This document shows, one piece after another, positions 1 through 10,826 of a stretch of 64,000 nt of DNA; the first letter of the stretch is position 1, and each line of letters starts with the position of its first letter. The stretch is from the NCBI RefSeq assembly GCF_013385425.1, contig NZ_JACAQA010000022.1:97713-161712 (forward strand), given 5' to 3'. Under the pieces are notes generated by a model that did no database searches, was not told where the DNA came from, and worked only from the letters and a program-made list of their open reading frames with translations. The translations under genes and the position numbers were made by a program. The stretch is from Pseudomonas gingeri (GTDB lineage: Bacteria > Pseudomonadota > Gammaproteobacteria > Pseudomonadales > Pseudomonadaceae).

Positions 1-3000
1 GGTTCCTCGAACGCGACGGTCAGGCCCTGCAACGGATCGAGGCCAAGGCCACTTTCGAATTGCAATGCATCGACCTCGGTGACTTGCCCGCCGACGCCCG
101 TGAAGCCCGCGCCCGGCAAATCCGCGAGGACGAAGCGCGCACTCGATTCGATCTGGAAAACGGCCCGTTGCTGTGGGTGACATTGGTGCGCCTGGACGAC
201 CAGGAACATCAGTTGCTGGTGACGATGCACCACATCATCGCCGACGGCTGGTCGCTGAATATCCTGATGGACGAGTTCGCCAGGCTTTACGCCGCGGCAG
301 CCCAAGGCCAGGTCGCGGAGCTGGCGCCACTGTCCTTGCAGTACGCCGACTACGCCGGCTGGCAGCGCCAATGGCTGGCCCAGGGCGAAGGCCAGCGGCA
401 GCTGGATTACTGGAAAGCCCGCCTGGGCGGCGACGAACTGCCGACCCTGAGCCTGGCCACCGATCACCCGCGCTCGGCGCAAAAACGCCACAGCGCCGAA
501 CGCTTGACCCTGCGCCTGGACAAGACGCTGGGCGAGGCCGTGCGCCAGACCGCCCAGGCCTTCGAGTCGACGCCGTTCATGCTGTTGTTGTCGGTGTTCC
601 AGGGCCTGCTGCACCGCTACAGCGGCCAGCAGGACATTCGCATCGGCGTGCCCGGCGCCAACCGTCCGCGCCTGGAAACCCAGGGGCTGATCGGCTTCTT
701 TATCAACACCCTGGTGCTGCGGGTCGAGCTGGACGCGCGCCTGCCGTTCAGCGAACTGTTGGCCCGCACCCGCCAGGCCACCCTCGAAGCCCAGGCGAAC
801 CAGGACCTGCCGTTCGAACAACTGCTCGAAGCCTTTCCGCAGGCTCGCGAACAGGGTCTGTTCCAGGTCCTGTTCAACCACCAGCAACGCGACCTCGGTG
901 CCTTGCGCCGCTTGCCCGGCCTGCTGGCCGACGAGCTGCCCTGGCACAGTCGTGAAGCCAAGTTCGACCTGCAATTGCACAGCGAGGAAGATCGCGGCGG
1001 GCGCCTGAGCCTGTCCTTCGACTACGCCGACGAGTTGTTCGACGCGCCGACCATCGAGCGCCTGGCCGGACATTTCGTCAGCCTGCTGCGTGAAGTCTGC
1101 GCCCAACCGCAACGGGTTATTGCTGATGTGCAACTGCTGGATAACACCGAACAGGCACGGCAGATCGAATGGGGCGCGGCGGCCTGTGCCCCGGCCCGGC
1201 AATGGTTGCCGGAACTGCTGGAGCAACAGGCCCGACTGACCCCGGAACGCATCGCCCTGCAATGGGAGGGCGGCAGTCTCGACTTCGCCAGCCTGCACAC
1301 CCAGGCCAATCGCCTGGCCCACTACCTGCGGGACAAGGGCGTCGGCCCGGACGTGCGGGTGGCCATCGCCGTCGAGCGCTCGCCGCAACTGCTGATCGGC
1401 CTGCTCGCCATTATCAAGGCCGGCGGCGCCTATGTGCCGCTGGACCCGGACTACCCGGCCGAGCGCCTGGCCTACATGCTCGCCGACAGCGGCGTCGAAC
1501 TGCTGCTGACCCAGAGTCATCTGCTCGACAGCTTGCCGGTGGCCCCCGGGGTCAGCGCCATCGCCCTCGACCTGCTCAAGCTCGACACCTGGCCGAGCCA
1601 GGCACCGGGCCTGCACCTTGAAGGCGATCACCTCGCCTATGTGATCTACACCTCCGGCTCCACCGGCCAGCCCAAGGGCGTCGGCAACACCCACGCGGCC
1701 CTGGCCGAGCGCCTGCAATGGATGCAGGCGACCTACGCGCTGGATGACAGCGATGTGTTGATGCAGAAGGCCCCGATCAGCTTCGACGTGTCGGTCTGGG
1801 AATGCTTCTGGCCGCTGATCAGCGGCTGCCGCCTGGTGCTCGCCGGCCCTGGCGAACACCGTGACCCCCAGCGTATCGCGCAATTGGTGCAGACCTACGG
1901 CGTGACCACGCTGCATTTCGTCCCGGCGCTGCTGCAACTCTTCGTTCATGAGCCGCAGGTGCCCGCTTGCGGCAGTTTGCGGCGGCTGTTTTCCGGTGGC
2001 GAAGCCTTGCCCGCCGAGCTGCGCGACCGGACCCTGGAGGCTTTGCCGAATGTGCGTTTGCACAACCGCTACGGCCCGACCGAAACCGCGATCAACGTGA
2101 CCCACTGGCACTGCCAGGTCACGGACGGCGAGCGTTCGCCCATCGGCCGGCCGCTGGACAATGTGATTGCCCGGGTTCTCGATACCGACCTCAACCCACT
2201 GCCCGCCGGTGTGCCCGGGGAGCTGTGCATCGGCGGTATCGGCCTGGCCCGGGGTTACCTGGGACAGCCGGGGCTGACGGCCGAGCGTTTTGTCGCCGAC
2301 CCGCTGGGAGAGGCGGGCGCGCGTCTGTACCGTACCGGCGACCGGGTGCGCTGGAATGCCGAGGGCGTGCTGGAATACCTCGGCCGTCTCGACCAGCAGG
2401 TCAAGCTGCGTGGCTTCCGTCTGGAACCGCAGGAAATCGAAGGGCGGCTGCTGGCCCAAGAAGAGGTGGCCCAGGCTGTGGTACTGGTACGCGAAACCGC
2501 GGCCGGTGCGCAGTTGATCGGCTACTACACCAGCCCCGCCAGCGCCGAGTCCGAAGCGCAGCAGAGTGAACGTCTCAAGAGCGTACTGGCCGCCGAGCTG
2601 CCGGACTATATGGTGCCCTCGCAACTGGTGCGCCTCGACGCCATGCCCCTGAGCCCCAGCGGCAAGCTGGATCGCCAGGCCTTGCCGGAACCGCAATGGC
2701 AGGTGCGCGAGCACCTTGAGCCGCAAAGTGCGCTGGAGCAGCAGATCGCCGCGATCTGGCGCGAAGTGCTCGGCCAGCCGCGTATCGGCCTGCGGGACGA
2801 CTTCTTTGCTCTCGGCGGCCATTCGTTGTTGGCCACCCGGATCATTTCCCGCACCCGCCAGGCCTGCGATGTCGAGCTGCCGCTACGGGTGCTGTTCGAA
2901 GCCAGCGAACTGGGGGCCTTTGCCGAACAGATCCGGCTGATCCAGGGGGCCGGTCGGCGTAATCCGCAAACCGCGATCCAGCCGGTCGACCGAAGCCGGC

Positions 3001-6000
3001 CGGTGCCCTTGTCCTATTCCCAGCAGCGCATGTGGTTCCTCTGGCAGATGGAACCGGACAGCCCGGCCTACAACGTTGGCGGCATGGCGCGCTTCAGTGG
3101 TGTGTTCGACCTGGCCAGTTTCGAGGCGGCGTTGCAGGCGTTGATCCTGCGCCACGAAACCCTGCGCACCACCTTCCCGAGCGTGGATGGCGTGGCCTGT
3201 CAGCGGGTTGCCGCCGAGACCGGTCTGAGTCTGGCCCTGAAGGACTTCTCCGCCTTCGACCCCGTCACCCGCGAGCAGCGTCTGCGGCAACTGGCGGACA
3301 GCGAGGCGCACCAGCCATTCGACCTGGAAACCGGACCCTTGCTGCGCGCCTGCCTGGTCAAGGCCGGGGAACAGGAGCATTACTTCGTCCTGACCCTGCA
3401 CCATATCGTCACCGAAGGCTGGGCGATGGATATCTTCGCCCGGGAACTGAGCGCGCTCTATGAAGCCTTTGTCGAAGGTTGCGAATCGCCGTTGGCGCCG
3501 CTGGCCGTGCAATACCTGGACTACAGCGCCTGGCAGCGCGAATGGCTGGAATCCGGCGAGCGCCAGCGCCAGCTGGATTACTGGACCGCGCAACTGGGCA
3601 ACGAACACCCGTTGCTCGAACTGCCCGGCGACCGTCCGCGGCCGCCGGTGCAAAGCCACCATGGCGAGCTCTACCGCTTCGACCTCGACGATGCCCTGGC
3701 CACGCGGGTTCGTACCTTCAATGCCGAGCACGGCCTGACCCTGTTCATGACCATGACCGCCGCCCTGGCCGTGCTGCTCTATCGCTACAGCGGCCAGGGC
3801 GACCTGCGCATCGGCGCACCGGTGGCCAACCGGATCCGCCCGGAAAGCGAAGGCCTGATCGGTGCCTTCCTCAATACCCAGGTGCTGCGTTGCCAGCTCG
3901 ACGGCCAGATGCGCGTCGGCGAGCTGTTCGAGCAGGTCCGGCATACCGTGATCGAAGGCCAGTCCCATCAGGACCTGCCGTTCGATCAACTGGTCGAGGC
4001 CCTGCAACCGCCCCGCAGCGCGGCCTACAACCCGCTGTTCCAGGTGATGTGCAATGTGCAGCGCTGGGAGTTCCAGCAAAGCCGGCGCCTGGGCCAGATG
4101 ACCGTGGAATACCTGGTCAACGATGCGCGGGCGACCAAGTTCGACCTCAACCTGGAAGTCACCGACCTCGACCAGCGCCTGGGTTGCTGCCTGACCTACA
4201 GCACCGACCTGTTCGACGAGCCCCGTATCGCCCGCATGGCCGGCCATTGGCGCAACCTGCTGCGGGCCTTGTTGGACGATCCGCAACAACGCCTCTGCGA
4301 GCTGCCGCTGTTGCAGGCCGACGAGCAACAGGCATTGCGCGACAGCCTGGGCCTCGAGGCCGGCGAACAGCGCCTGGACCAGTGTATCCAGAGCCTGTTC
4401 GGCCAACAGGTCCTGGCCCGGCCGGACGCACCGGCCTTGACCTTCGCCGGCCAGACCCTGAGCTACGGCGAACTCGACCGTCGCGCCAATCGCCTGGCCT
4501 GGCGCCTGCGCGAGCAGGGCGTCGGCCCGCAGGTGCGGGTCGGCCTGGCGCTGGAGCGCTCGCTGGACCTGGTGGTTGGTCTGCTGGCGATTCTCAAGGC
4601 CGGCGGCGCCTATGTGCCGCTGGACCCGGAATACCCGCTGGACCGCCTGCATTACATGATTGAAGACAGCGGCGTCGGTTTGCTGCTGAGCCACACAGCG
4701 CTGCTCGACGCCCTCGGGCCACTGCCGACCGGTGTGGCGAGCTGGTGCCTGGAGCAAGACGCTCCGGCCCTGGCCGACTATCCCGCCACCGAGCTGCCGT
4801 TTATCAATCTGCCGCAGCACCAGGCGTACCTGATCTACACCTCCGGCTCCACCGGCAAACCCAAGGGCGTGGTGGTGTCCCACGGCGAAATCGCCATGCA
4901 TTGCCAGGCGGTGATCCGGCGTTTCGAGATGCGTCCCGACGATTGTGAACTGCATTTCTATTCGATCAACTTCGATGCCGCCACCGAACGCCTGCTGGTG
5001 CCGTTGCTCAGCGGTGCCCGAGTGGTACTGCGGGCCCAGGGACAATGGGATGCCGAGCAGATCTGCCAGTTGATTGATGAGCAGCGGGTCAATGTTCTTG
5101 GCTTTACCCCCAGCTACGGCAGCCAGTTGGCCCAATGGCTGGCGACCCAGGAGCGGACCTTGCCGGTGCGCCTGTGCATCACCGGCGGCGAAGCCCTGAC
5201 CGGCGAGCACCTGCAGCGGATTCGCGCGGCCTTCAAGCCCCGGCTGTTCTTCAACGCCTACGGCCCGACGGAAACCGTGGTCATGCCCCTGGCCAGTCTC
5301 GCTCCCGAGCAGTTGGAGGAGGGTGCCGCCAGCGTGCCGATTGGCCGCGTGGTCGGGGCGCGTGTGGCGTTTATCCTCGATGAGGACCTGGCATTGCTGC
5401 CACAAGGCGCTACCGGTGAGCTGTATGTCGGCGGCGCGGGCCTGGCCCAGGGTTACCATGCGCGTCCCGGCATGACCGCCGAGCGTTTTGTCGCCGATCC
5501 GTTCTCGGCCGATGGCGGACGCCTGTACCGCACCGGTGACCGGGTCCGGCAGCTGGCCGACGGCCAGGTCGAGTACCTGGGCCGGGTCGACCATCAGGTG
5601 AAGATTCGCGGTTTCCGCATCGAACTGGGGGAAATCGAAAACCGTCTGCTGGAACATCCGGCGATTCGCGAGGCGGTGGTCCTCGCCCTGGAAATCCCGG
5701 GCGGCCGGCAACTGGCGGCGTATCTGACCAGCGACGTGGTCGAGCAGGGCGAGACCGAACAGGCTGCCTTGCGTGAAGCCCTCAAACTGCATCTCAAGCG
5801 CCAACTGCCGGACTATATGGTCCCCGCGTACCTGATCCTGCTGGAACAGATGCCGCTGACCGGCAACGGCAAACTGGATCGCCGCGCCTTGCCGGCACCG
5901 GACCCGGAGCTCAACCGCCAGCACTATGTGGCGCCAGGCAACGAACTGGAGCAGTCCCTGGCGGCTATCTGGAGCGAAGTGCTGAACCTCTCGCCAGTGG

Positions 6001-9000
6001 GCCTGCACGATAACTTCTTCGAACTGGGCGGCGACTCGATCCTGTCGATCCAGGTGGTCAGCCGGGCGCGGGCGCAGGGGATTCATTTCAGCCCCCGCGA
6101 CCTGTTCCAGCACCAGACCGTACAAAGCCTGGCGGCGGTGGCCACCCGCAGCGAGCGGATCGTCGCCGAACAAGGCCTGCTCAGCGGCGCCTCGGGCCTG
6201 ACACCGATCCAGCACTGGTTCTTCGACAATGAAATTGCCGAACGCCAGCACTGGAACCAGGCGGTCTTGCTGGCGCCGACCCGTGTCCTCGAACCCCATG
6301 CCCTGGAACAGGCGCTGTTGATCCTGCTGGAGCACCATGACGCGTTGCGCTTGAGCTTTACCCGCCCCCACGGCCAATGGCTGGCGGAGTACGCGGTACC
6401 AAAGGACGTCAGTGTGTTGCAGCAGGTCCGCGTCATGGATTGGGCGCAGTGCACCGAGCTGTACACCGAAGCCCAGCGCAGCCTCGACCTGCAACAGGGA
6501 CCGCTGCTGCGGGCCTTGCTGGTGGACGGGCCGCAGGGTGAACAGCGCCTGCTGCTGGCGATTCATCACCTGGTGGTGGATGGCGTTTCCTGGCGCATCC
6601 TGCTGGACGATCTGCAAACGGCGTATGCCCAATTGATCGAAGGCCAGGCTTTGCAACTGCCGATCAAGACCAGTGCCTTGCGCGACTGGGCGGTGCGCTT
6701 GCGGGCCTATGCCGGCAGTGAATCGCTACGCGAAGAGATGACCCTCTGGCAGGCGCAACTGGCTGGACCTGCGACCGAACTGCCGGGCACGAACCGCCAG
6801 GGCGGGTTGCAGAACCGTCATGGGCAAACCCTCAGCGTGCACCTGCCGGCGGCGCGCACCCGGGCCTTGTTGCAACAGGCTCCGGCGGCCTATCGCACCC
6901 AGGTCAACGACCTGCTGCTGACCGCCTTGGCGCGGGTGATCTGCCGCTGGACCGGCAGCGACTCGGCGCTGATCCAGCTCGAAGGCCATGGCCGCGAAAC
7001 CCTGTTCGACGAAATCGACCTGACCCGCAGCGTGGGCTGGTTCACCAGTGCCTACCCGGTGCGCCTGACCCCGTGCCTGATCGAAGATGCCTCTGGGCAG
7101 GGCGCCTCGATCAAGGCAATCAAGGAGCAATTGCGCGGCGTGCCGCACAAGGGCCTGGGTTATGGCGTGCTGCGTTATCTGGCCGATCCGGCGCATCGCG
7201 CGGCGATGGCGGCTTTGCCGCAGGCGGCGATCACCTTCAACTACCTGGGGCAGTTCGACCAGAGCTTTGGCGACGAGGCGCTGTTCCGGCCGCTGGACGA
7301 ATCGGTGGGGCAAGCCCATTCGCCTGAGGCACCGCTGCCCAACGAGTTGAGTATCGACAGCCAGGTGTATGGCGGTGAGCTGGTCCTGCGCTGGACCTTC
7401 AGCCGCGAACGCCTCGCCCCACAGACCGTCGCCGAGCTGGCCCAGGCCTACCTGGGCGAACTGGACAGCCTGATCGAACATTGCCTGAAAGACGGCAACG
7501 GCGGCCTGACCCCATCGGACTTCCCCCTGGCGCGCCTGACCCAGCCGCAGCTCGATGCGCTGCCGGTGCCGGCCGCGCGGATCGAGGACGTCTACCCGCT
7601 GACGCCGATGCAGGAAGGCCTGCTACTGCACACCTTGCTGGAACCGGGCACCGGCCTCTATTACATGCAGGACCGCTACCGCATCGACAGCGAACTGGAC
7701 CCGCGGCGCTTCGCCGAGGCCTGGCAGCAGGTGATCGCCCGTCACGAAGCCCTGCGCGCGTCCTTCTGCTGGAACGTCGGCGAGGAGATGTTGCAGGTTA
7801 TCCACAAGCCGGGCAGCATGCCTTTCGAATACCTGGACTGGAGCCTTGAAGCCGAGGCCGGCCATGAGCCGCGTCTGCAAGCCTTGCTCGAAAGCGAGCG
7901 CGAAGCCGGTTTCGATCTGCTCCGTGAGGCGCCGTTCCACCTGCGCCTGATCAAGGTCGGCGCGGCGCGCTACTGGTTCATGATGAGCAACCACCATATC
8001 CTCATCGATGCCTGGTGCCGCTCGCTGCTGATGGACGATTTCTTTGAAATCTACATGGCCATGGGCGAGGGCCGTGAGGCGCAACTGGTGCAGCCGCCGC
8101 GCTACCGCGACTATATCGGCTGGCTGCAACGCCAGGACCTGGTGCAGGCCCGGCAGTGGTGGAAACACAACCTGCAAGGTTTCGAGCGGGCCACCCATAT
8201 TCCGAGTGACCGGCCGTTCCTGCGCGAGCATGCGGGGGCTACTGGCGGGATGCGGGTAGGGGATTGCCATACCCGTCTCGATGTCCGCGATGGCGCACGT
8301 CTGCGGGAGTTGGCCCAGCAGCATCAGCTGACCGTGAACACCTTTGCCCAGGCGGCCTGGGCTTTGGTCCTGCGTCGTTTCAGCGGTGATCGCGACGTGC
8401 TGTTCGGTGTGACCGTGGCCGGTCGTCCGGTGGATATGCCGCAGATGCAACGCACCGTCGGCCTGTTTATCAACAGCATCGCGCTGCGGGTGAAACTGCC
8501 CCGGGACGGCGTGACCTGCCGTGTGCGTGATTGGTTGAGCGGCTTGCTGGCGCACAATATGGAACTGCGCGAGTACGAATACCTGCCGTTGGTGAATATC
8601 CAGGAACACAGCGAGCTGCCCAAGGGCCAGCCGTTGTTCGACAGCCTGTTCGTGTTCGAGAACGCCCCGGTGCAGGTCTCGGTACTCGACCATGCGCAGA
8701 GCTTCAATGCCACTTCGGATTCGGGTCGGACCCACACCAACTTCCCGCTGACGGCGGTCTGTTATCCGGGCGATGACCTCGGGCTGCACCTGTCCTACGA
8801 CCGGCGTTATTTCGAGGAGGCCAGCATCGAGCGTCTGCTCGGTGAGTTCAAGCGCCTGTTGCTGGCCTTGATGGACGGTTTGCACGGCGATATGGCCGAT
8901 TTGCCGCTGCTGGCTGAAGAGGAGCGGGAATTTCTGTTGCACGACTGCAACCAGAGCGAACGGGCTTATCCGTTGGAGCAGAGTTATGTGGCGCTGTTCG

Positions 9001-10826
9001 AGGCGCGGGTCGAGGAACATCCGCAACGGATCGTGGCGAGCTGCCGGGATCAACAGCAAAGTTACGAGCAACTGAACCTGGCGGCCAACCGACTGGGCCA
9101 TGCACTGGTTCAAGCCGGTGTCGGTCTCGATCAGCCCGTGGCGCTGCTGGCCGAACGGGGTCTGGAACTGCTGGGCATGATCGTCGGCAGCTTCAAGGCC
9201 GGCGCCGGCTACCTGCCGCTGGACCCGGGCTTGCCGGGCCAGCGCCTGAGCCGGATTGTCGAATTGAGCCGCACGCCGTTGCTGGTCTGCACCCGGGATT
9301 GCCTGGAGCGGGCGCGGGCCTTGCTGGCGGAGTTCGCCGAGCCGCTGCGACCGAAGCTGCTGGTCTGGGAAGACGTCCAGGAAGGGGGATATGCGTCGTC
9401 CAACCCGGGTATCCACAGCGCCCCGGATAATCTGGCCTACGTGATCTACACCTCCGGCTCCACCGGCCTGCCCAAGGGCGTGATGGTGGAGCAGCGCGGC
9501 ATGCTCAACAACCAGTTGAGCAAGGTGCCGTACCTGCAACTGAGCGAGGCGGATGTGATTGCCCAGACGGCGTCGCAAAGCTTCGATATCTCGGTCTGGC
9601 AGTTCCTGGCGGCGCCGTTGTTCGGCGCTCAGGTAGCTATCGTGCCGAATGCCCTGGCCCATGATCCGCAAGCTTTGCTGGAGCATGTCCGGGAGCAGGG
9701 CATCAGTGTGCTGGAAAGCGTGCCGTCGCTGATCCAGGGCATGCTCGCCCTCGACCCGGTCAGCCTTGACGGCCTGCGCTGGTTGCTGCCGACCGGCGAG
9801 GCGATGCCGCCCGAGCTGGCCCATCAGTGGTTGCAACGCTATCCACAGGTCGGGTTGGTGAATGCCTATGGTCCAGCCGAGTGCTCGGATGATGTGGCGT
9901 TTTTCCGGGTCGACGAGGCCTCGACGCGGGGCAGCTACCTGCCGATCGGCCTGCCGACCGACAACAACCGTCTGTACCTGCTCGACGGTGCCGATGAACT
10001 GGTGCCGCCGGGGGCGGTGGGCGAGTTGTGCGTGGCCGGGATCGGGGTCGGTCGCGGTTATATCAGCGATCCGTTGCGCACCGCGCAGGTGTTTGTGCCG
10101 CATCCATTCGGTGGGCCGGGTGAGCGCTTGTATCGTACCGGCGACCTGGCACGGCGCCGTGTCGATGGGGTGCTGGAGTATGTCGGGCGGATCGACCATC
10201 AGGTGAAGATCCGCGGTTATCGGATCGAACTGGGGGAAATCGAGGCGCGCCTGCATGAACAGCCGGAGGTCCGCGAGGCGGCGGTCGGGGTTCAGGAGGG
10301 GGTCAACGGCAAGCACCTGGTGGGTTACCTGGTGGCGACGGATTCGGCCCTGGGTGTGAACGAACGACTGGAGCGGATCCGCCAGCGCCTGCGGGCCGAG
10401 TTGCCGGAGTACATGGTGCCGTTGCACTGGTTGTGGCTGGACGCGCTGCCGTTGAACGCCAATGGCAAGCTTGATCGCAAGGCCTTGCCGGTCCTGGAGA
10501 TCGGCCAGTTGGCCAGCCAGGACTATCTGGCGCCGCGCAATGAACTGGAGCAGATTCTGGCCGGGGTCTGGGCCGAAGTGCTGAAGGTCGAGCAGGTCGG
10601 TGTACGCGACAACTTCTTCGAACTGGGCGGGCATTCGTTGCTGGCCACGCAGATCGCTTCACGGGTGCAGAAGGTCCTGCAGCGCAATGTGCCGCTGCGG
10701 GCGATGTTCGAGTGCGGCACGGTGGAGGCGTTGGCGGCGTATATCGACGGGCTGGAAGCCAATGGGATCAGCGAGGATAAGGTTGATCGCCTGAGCGACC
10801 TGATGGCGGAGCTGGAGGGGTTGTGA
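1..10826 (+). CDS. pvdL: Pyoverdine chromophore synthetase PvdL, 5'-truncated by the window
   Basis: Non-ribosomal peptide synthetase that builds the acyl-Glu-D-Tyr-Dab precursor of the pyoverdine chromophore in the cytoplasm. The frame is open from base 3, in the middle of a C domain (HHIIADGWS near base 229), so the true start is upstream; the TTG at 60 is not a start. Visible order: partial C, A1, T (Ser codon 2823), C, A2, T (GGDS, Ser codon 6036), E (HHLVVDGVSW), C, A3, T (Ser codon 10635), stop, with no thioesterase. About 3,600 residues are present; PvdL is about 4,340, so the missing part fits the family's N-terminal acyl-CoA ligase and T domain. Pocket residues read by eye: A1 D-V-W-H-L-S-R-I-N, A2 D-A-E-G-I-G-A-V-M, A3 D-I-W-E-L-T-A-D-D (a Dab code). 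A1=Glu and A2=Tyr are inferred from the PvdL layout, with E following A2, not from the codes. Confidence 0.9.
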   Translation, partial: FLERDGQALQRIEAKATFELQCIDLGDLPADAREARARQIREDEARTRFDLENGPLLWVTLVRLDDQEHQLLVTMHHIIADGWSLNILMDEFARLYAAAAQGQVAELAPLSLQYADYAGWQRQWLAQGEGQRQLDYWKARLGGDELPTLSLATDHPRSAQKRHSAERLTLRLDKTLGEAVRQTAQAFESTPFMLLLSVFQGLLHRYSGQQDIRIGVPGANRPRLETQGLIGFFINTLVLRVELDARLPFSELLARTRQATLEAQANQDLPFEQLLEAFPQAREQGLFQVLFNHQQRDLGALRRLPGLLADELPWHSREAKFDLQLHSEEDRGGRLSLSFDYADELFDAPTIERLAGHFVSLLREVCAQPQRVIADVQLLDNTEQARQIEWGAAACAPARQWLPELLEQQARLTPERIALQWEGGSLDFASLHTQANRLAHYLRDKGVGPDVRVAIAVERSPQLLIGLLAIIKAGGAYVPLDPDYPAERLAYMLADSGVELLLTQSHLLDSLPVAPGVSAIALDLLKLDTWPSQAPGLHLEGDHLAYVIYTSGSTGQPKGVGNTHAALAERLQWMQATYALDDSDVLMQKAPISFDVSVWECFWPLISGCRLVLAGPGEHRDPQRIAQLVQTYGVTTLHFVPALLQLFVHEPQVPACGSLRRLFSGGEALPAELRDRTLEALPNVRLHNRYGPTETAINVTHWHCQVTDGERSPIGRPLDNVIARVLDTDLNPLPAGVPGELCIGGIGLARGYLGQPGLTAERFVADPLGEAGARLYRTGDRVRWNAEGVLEYLGRLDQQVKLRGFRLEPQEIEGRLLAQEEVAQAVVLVRETAAGAQLIGYYTSPASAESEAQQSERLKSVLAAELPDYMVPSQLVRLDAMPLSPSGKLDRQALPEPQWQVREHLEPQSALEQQIAAIWREVLGQPRIGLRDDFFALGGHSLLATRIISRTRQACDVELPLRVLFEASELGAFAEQIRLIQGAGRRNPQTAIQPVDRSRPVPLSYSQQRMWFLWQMEPDSPAYNVGGMARFSGVFDLASFEAALQALILRHETLRTTFPSVDGVACQRVAAETGLSLALKDFSAFDPVTREQRLRQLADSEAHQPFDLETGPLLRACLVKAGEQEHYFVLTLHHIVTEGWAMDIFARELSALYEAFVEGCESPLAPLAVQYLDYSAWQREWLESGERQRQLDYWTAQLGNEHPLLELPGDRPRPPVQSHHGELYRFDLDDALATRVRTFNAEHGLTLFMTMTAALAVLLYRYSGQGDLRIGAPVANRIRPESEGLIGAFLNTQVLRCQLDGQMRVGELFEQVRHTVIEGQSHQDLPFDQLVEALQPPRSAAYNPLFQVMCNVQRWEFQQSRRLGQMTVEYLVNDARATKFDLNLEVTDLDQRLGCCLTYSTDLFDEPRIARMAGHWRNLLRALLDDPQQRLCELPLLQADEQQALRDSLGLEAGEQRLDQCIQSLFGQQVLARPDAPALTFAGQTLSYGELDRRANRLAWRLREQGVGPQVRVGLALERSLDLVVGLLAILKAGGAYVPLDPEYPLDRLHYMIEDSGVGLLLSHTALLDALGPLPTGVASWCLEQDAPALADYPATELPFINLPQHQAYLIYTSGSTGKPKGVVVSHGEIAMHCQAVIRRFEMRPDDCELHFYSINFDAATERLLVPLLSGARVVLRAQGQWDAEQICQLIDEQRVNVLGFTPSYGSQLAQWLATQERTLPVRLCITGGEALTGEHLQRIRAAFKPRLFFNAYGPTETVVMPLASLAPEQLEEGAASVPIGRVVGARVAFILDEDLALLPQGATGELYVGGAGLAQGYHARPGMTAERFVADPFSADGGRLYRTGDRVRQLADGQVEYLGRVDHQVKIRGFRIELGEIENRLLEHPAIREAVVLALEIPGGRQLAAYLTSDVVEQGETEQAALREALKLHLKRQLPDYMVPAYLILLEQMPLTGNGKLDRRALPAPDPELNRQHYVAPGNELEQSLAAIWSEVLNLSPVGLHDNFFELGGDSILSIQVVSRARAQGIHFSPRDLFQHQTVQSLAAVATRSERIVAEQGLLSGASGLTPIQHWFFDNEIAERQHWNQAVLLAPTRVLEPHALEQALLILLEHHDALRLSFTRPHGQWLAEYAVPKDVSVLQQVRVMDWAQCTELYTEAQRSLDLQQGPLLRALLVDGPQGEQRLLLAIHHLVVDGVSWRILLDDLQTAYAQLIEGQALQLPIKTSALRDWAVRLRAYAGSESLREEMTLWQAQLAGPATELPGTNRQGGLQNRHGQTLSVHLPAARTRALLQQAPAAYRTQVNDLLLTALARVICRWTGSDSALIQLEGHGRETLFDEIDLTRSVGWFTSAYPVRLTPCLIEDASGQGASIKAIKEQLRGVPHKGLGYGVLRYLADPAHRAAMAALPQAAITFNYLGQFDQSFGDEALFRPLDESVGQAHSPEAPLPNELSIDSQVYGGELVLRWTFSRERLAPQTVAELAQAYLGELDSLIEHCLKDGNGGLTPSDFPLARLTQPQLDALPVPAARIEDVYPLTPMQEGLLLHTLLEPGTGLYYMQDRYRIDSELDPRRFAEAWQQVIARHEALRASFCWNVGEEMLQVIHKPGSMPFEYLDWSLEAEAGHEPRLQALLESEREAGFDLLREAPFHLRLIKVGAARYWFMMSNHHILIDAWCRSLLMDDFFEIYMAMGEGREAQLVQPPRYRDYIGWLQRQDLVQARQWWKHNLQGFERATHIPSDRPFLREHAGATGGMRVGDCHTRLDVRDGARLRELAQQHQLTVNTFAQAAWALVLRRFSGDRDVLFGVTVAGRPVDMPQMQRTVGLFINSIALRVKLPRDGVTCRVRDWLSGLLAHNMELREYEYLPLVNIQEHSELPKGQPLFDSLFVFENAPVQVSVLDHAQSFNATSDSGRTHTNFPLTAVCYPGDDLGLHLSYDRRYFEEASIERLLGEFKRLLLALMDGLHGDMADLPLLAEEEREFLLHDCNQSERAYPLEQSYVALFEARVEEHPQRIVASCRDQQQSYEQLNLAANRLGHALVQAGVGLDQPVALLAERGLELLGMIVGSFKAGAGYLPLDPGLPGQRLSRIVELSRTPLLVCTRDCLERARALLAEFAEPLRPKLLVWEDVQEGGYASSNPGIHSAPDNLAYVIYTSGSTGLPKGVMVEQRGMLNNQLSKVPYLQLSEADVIAQTASQSFDISVWQFLAAPLFGAQVAIVPNALAHDPQALLEHVREQGISVLESVPSLIQGMLALDPVSLDGLRWLLPTGEAMPPELAHQWLQRYPQVGLVNAYGPAECSDDVAFFRVDEASTRGSYLPIGLPTDNNRLYLLDGADELVPPGAVGELCVAGIGVGRGYISDPLRTAQVFVPHPFGGPGERLYRTGDLARRRVDGVLEYVGRIDHQVKIRGYRIELGEIEARLHEQPEVREAAVGVQEGVNGKHLVGYLVATDSALGVNERLERIRQRLRAELPEYMVPLHWLWLDALPLNANGKLDRKALPVLEIGQLASQDYLAPRNELEQILAGVWAEVLKVEQVGVRDNFFELGGHSLLATQIASRVQKVLQRNVPLRAMFECGTVEALAAYIDGLEANGISEDKVDRLSDLMAELEGL

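Noticed and set aside
60..62. TTG as the start of the first gene
   Set aside because: The frame is open upstream to base 3 and codes for the continuing C domain, so the gene starts before the window.
2883..6656. Antisense open frame of 1257 residues opposite pvdL (similar ones at 7623-10634, 36034-39852 and 39859-43659)
   Set aside because: Gln/Ala/His-rich shadow translation caused by high third-position GC in the synthetase genes; no ribosome site or recognisable domain, while the opposite strand is a clear multidomain synthetase.
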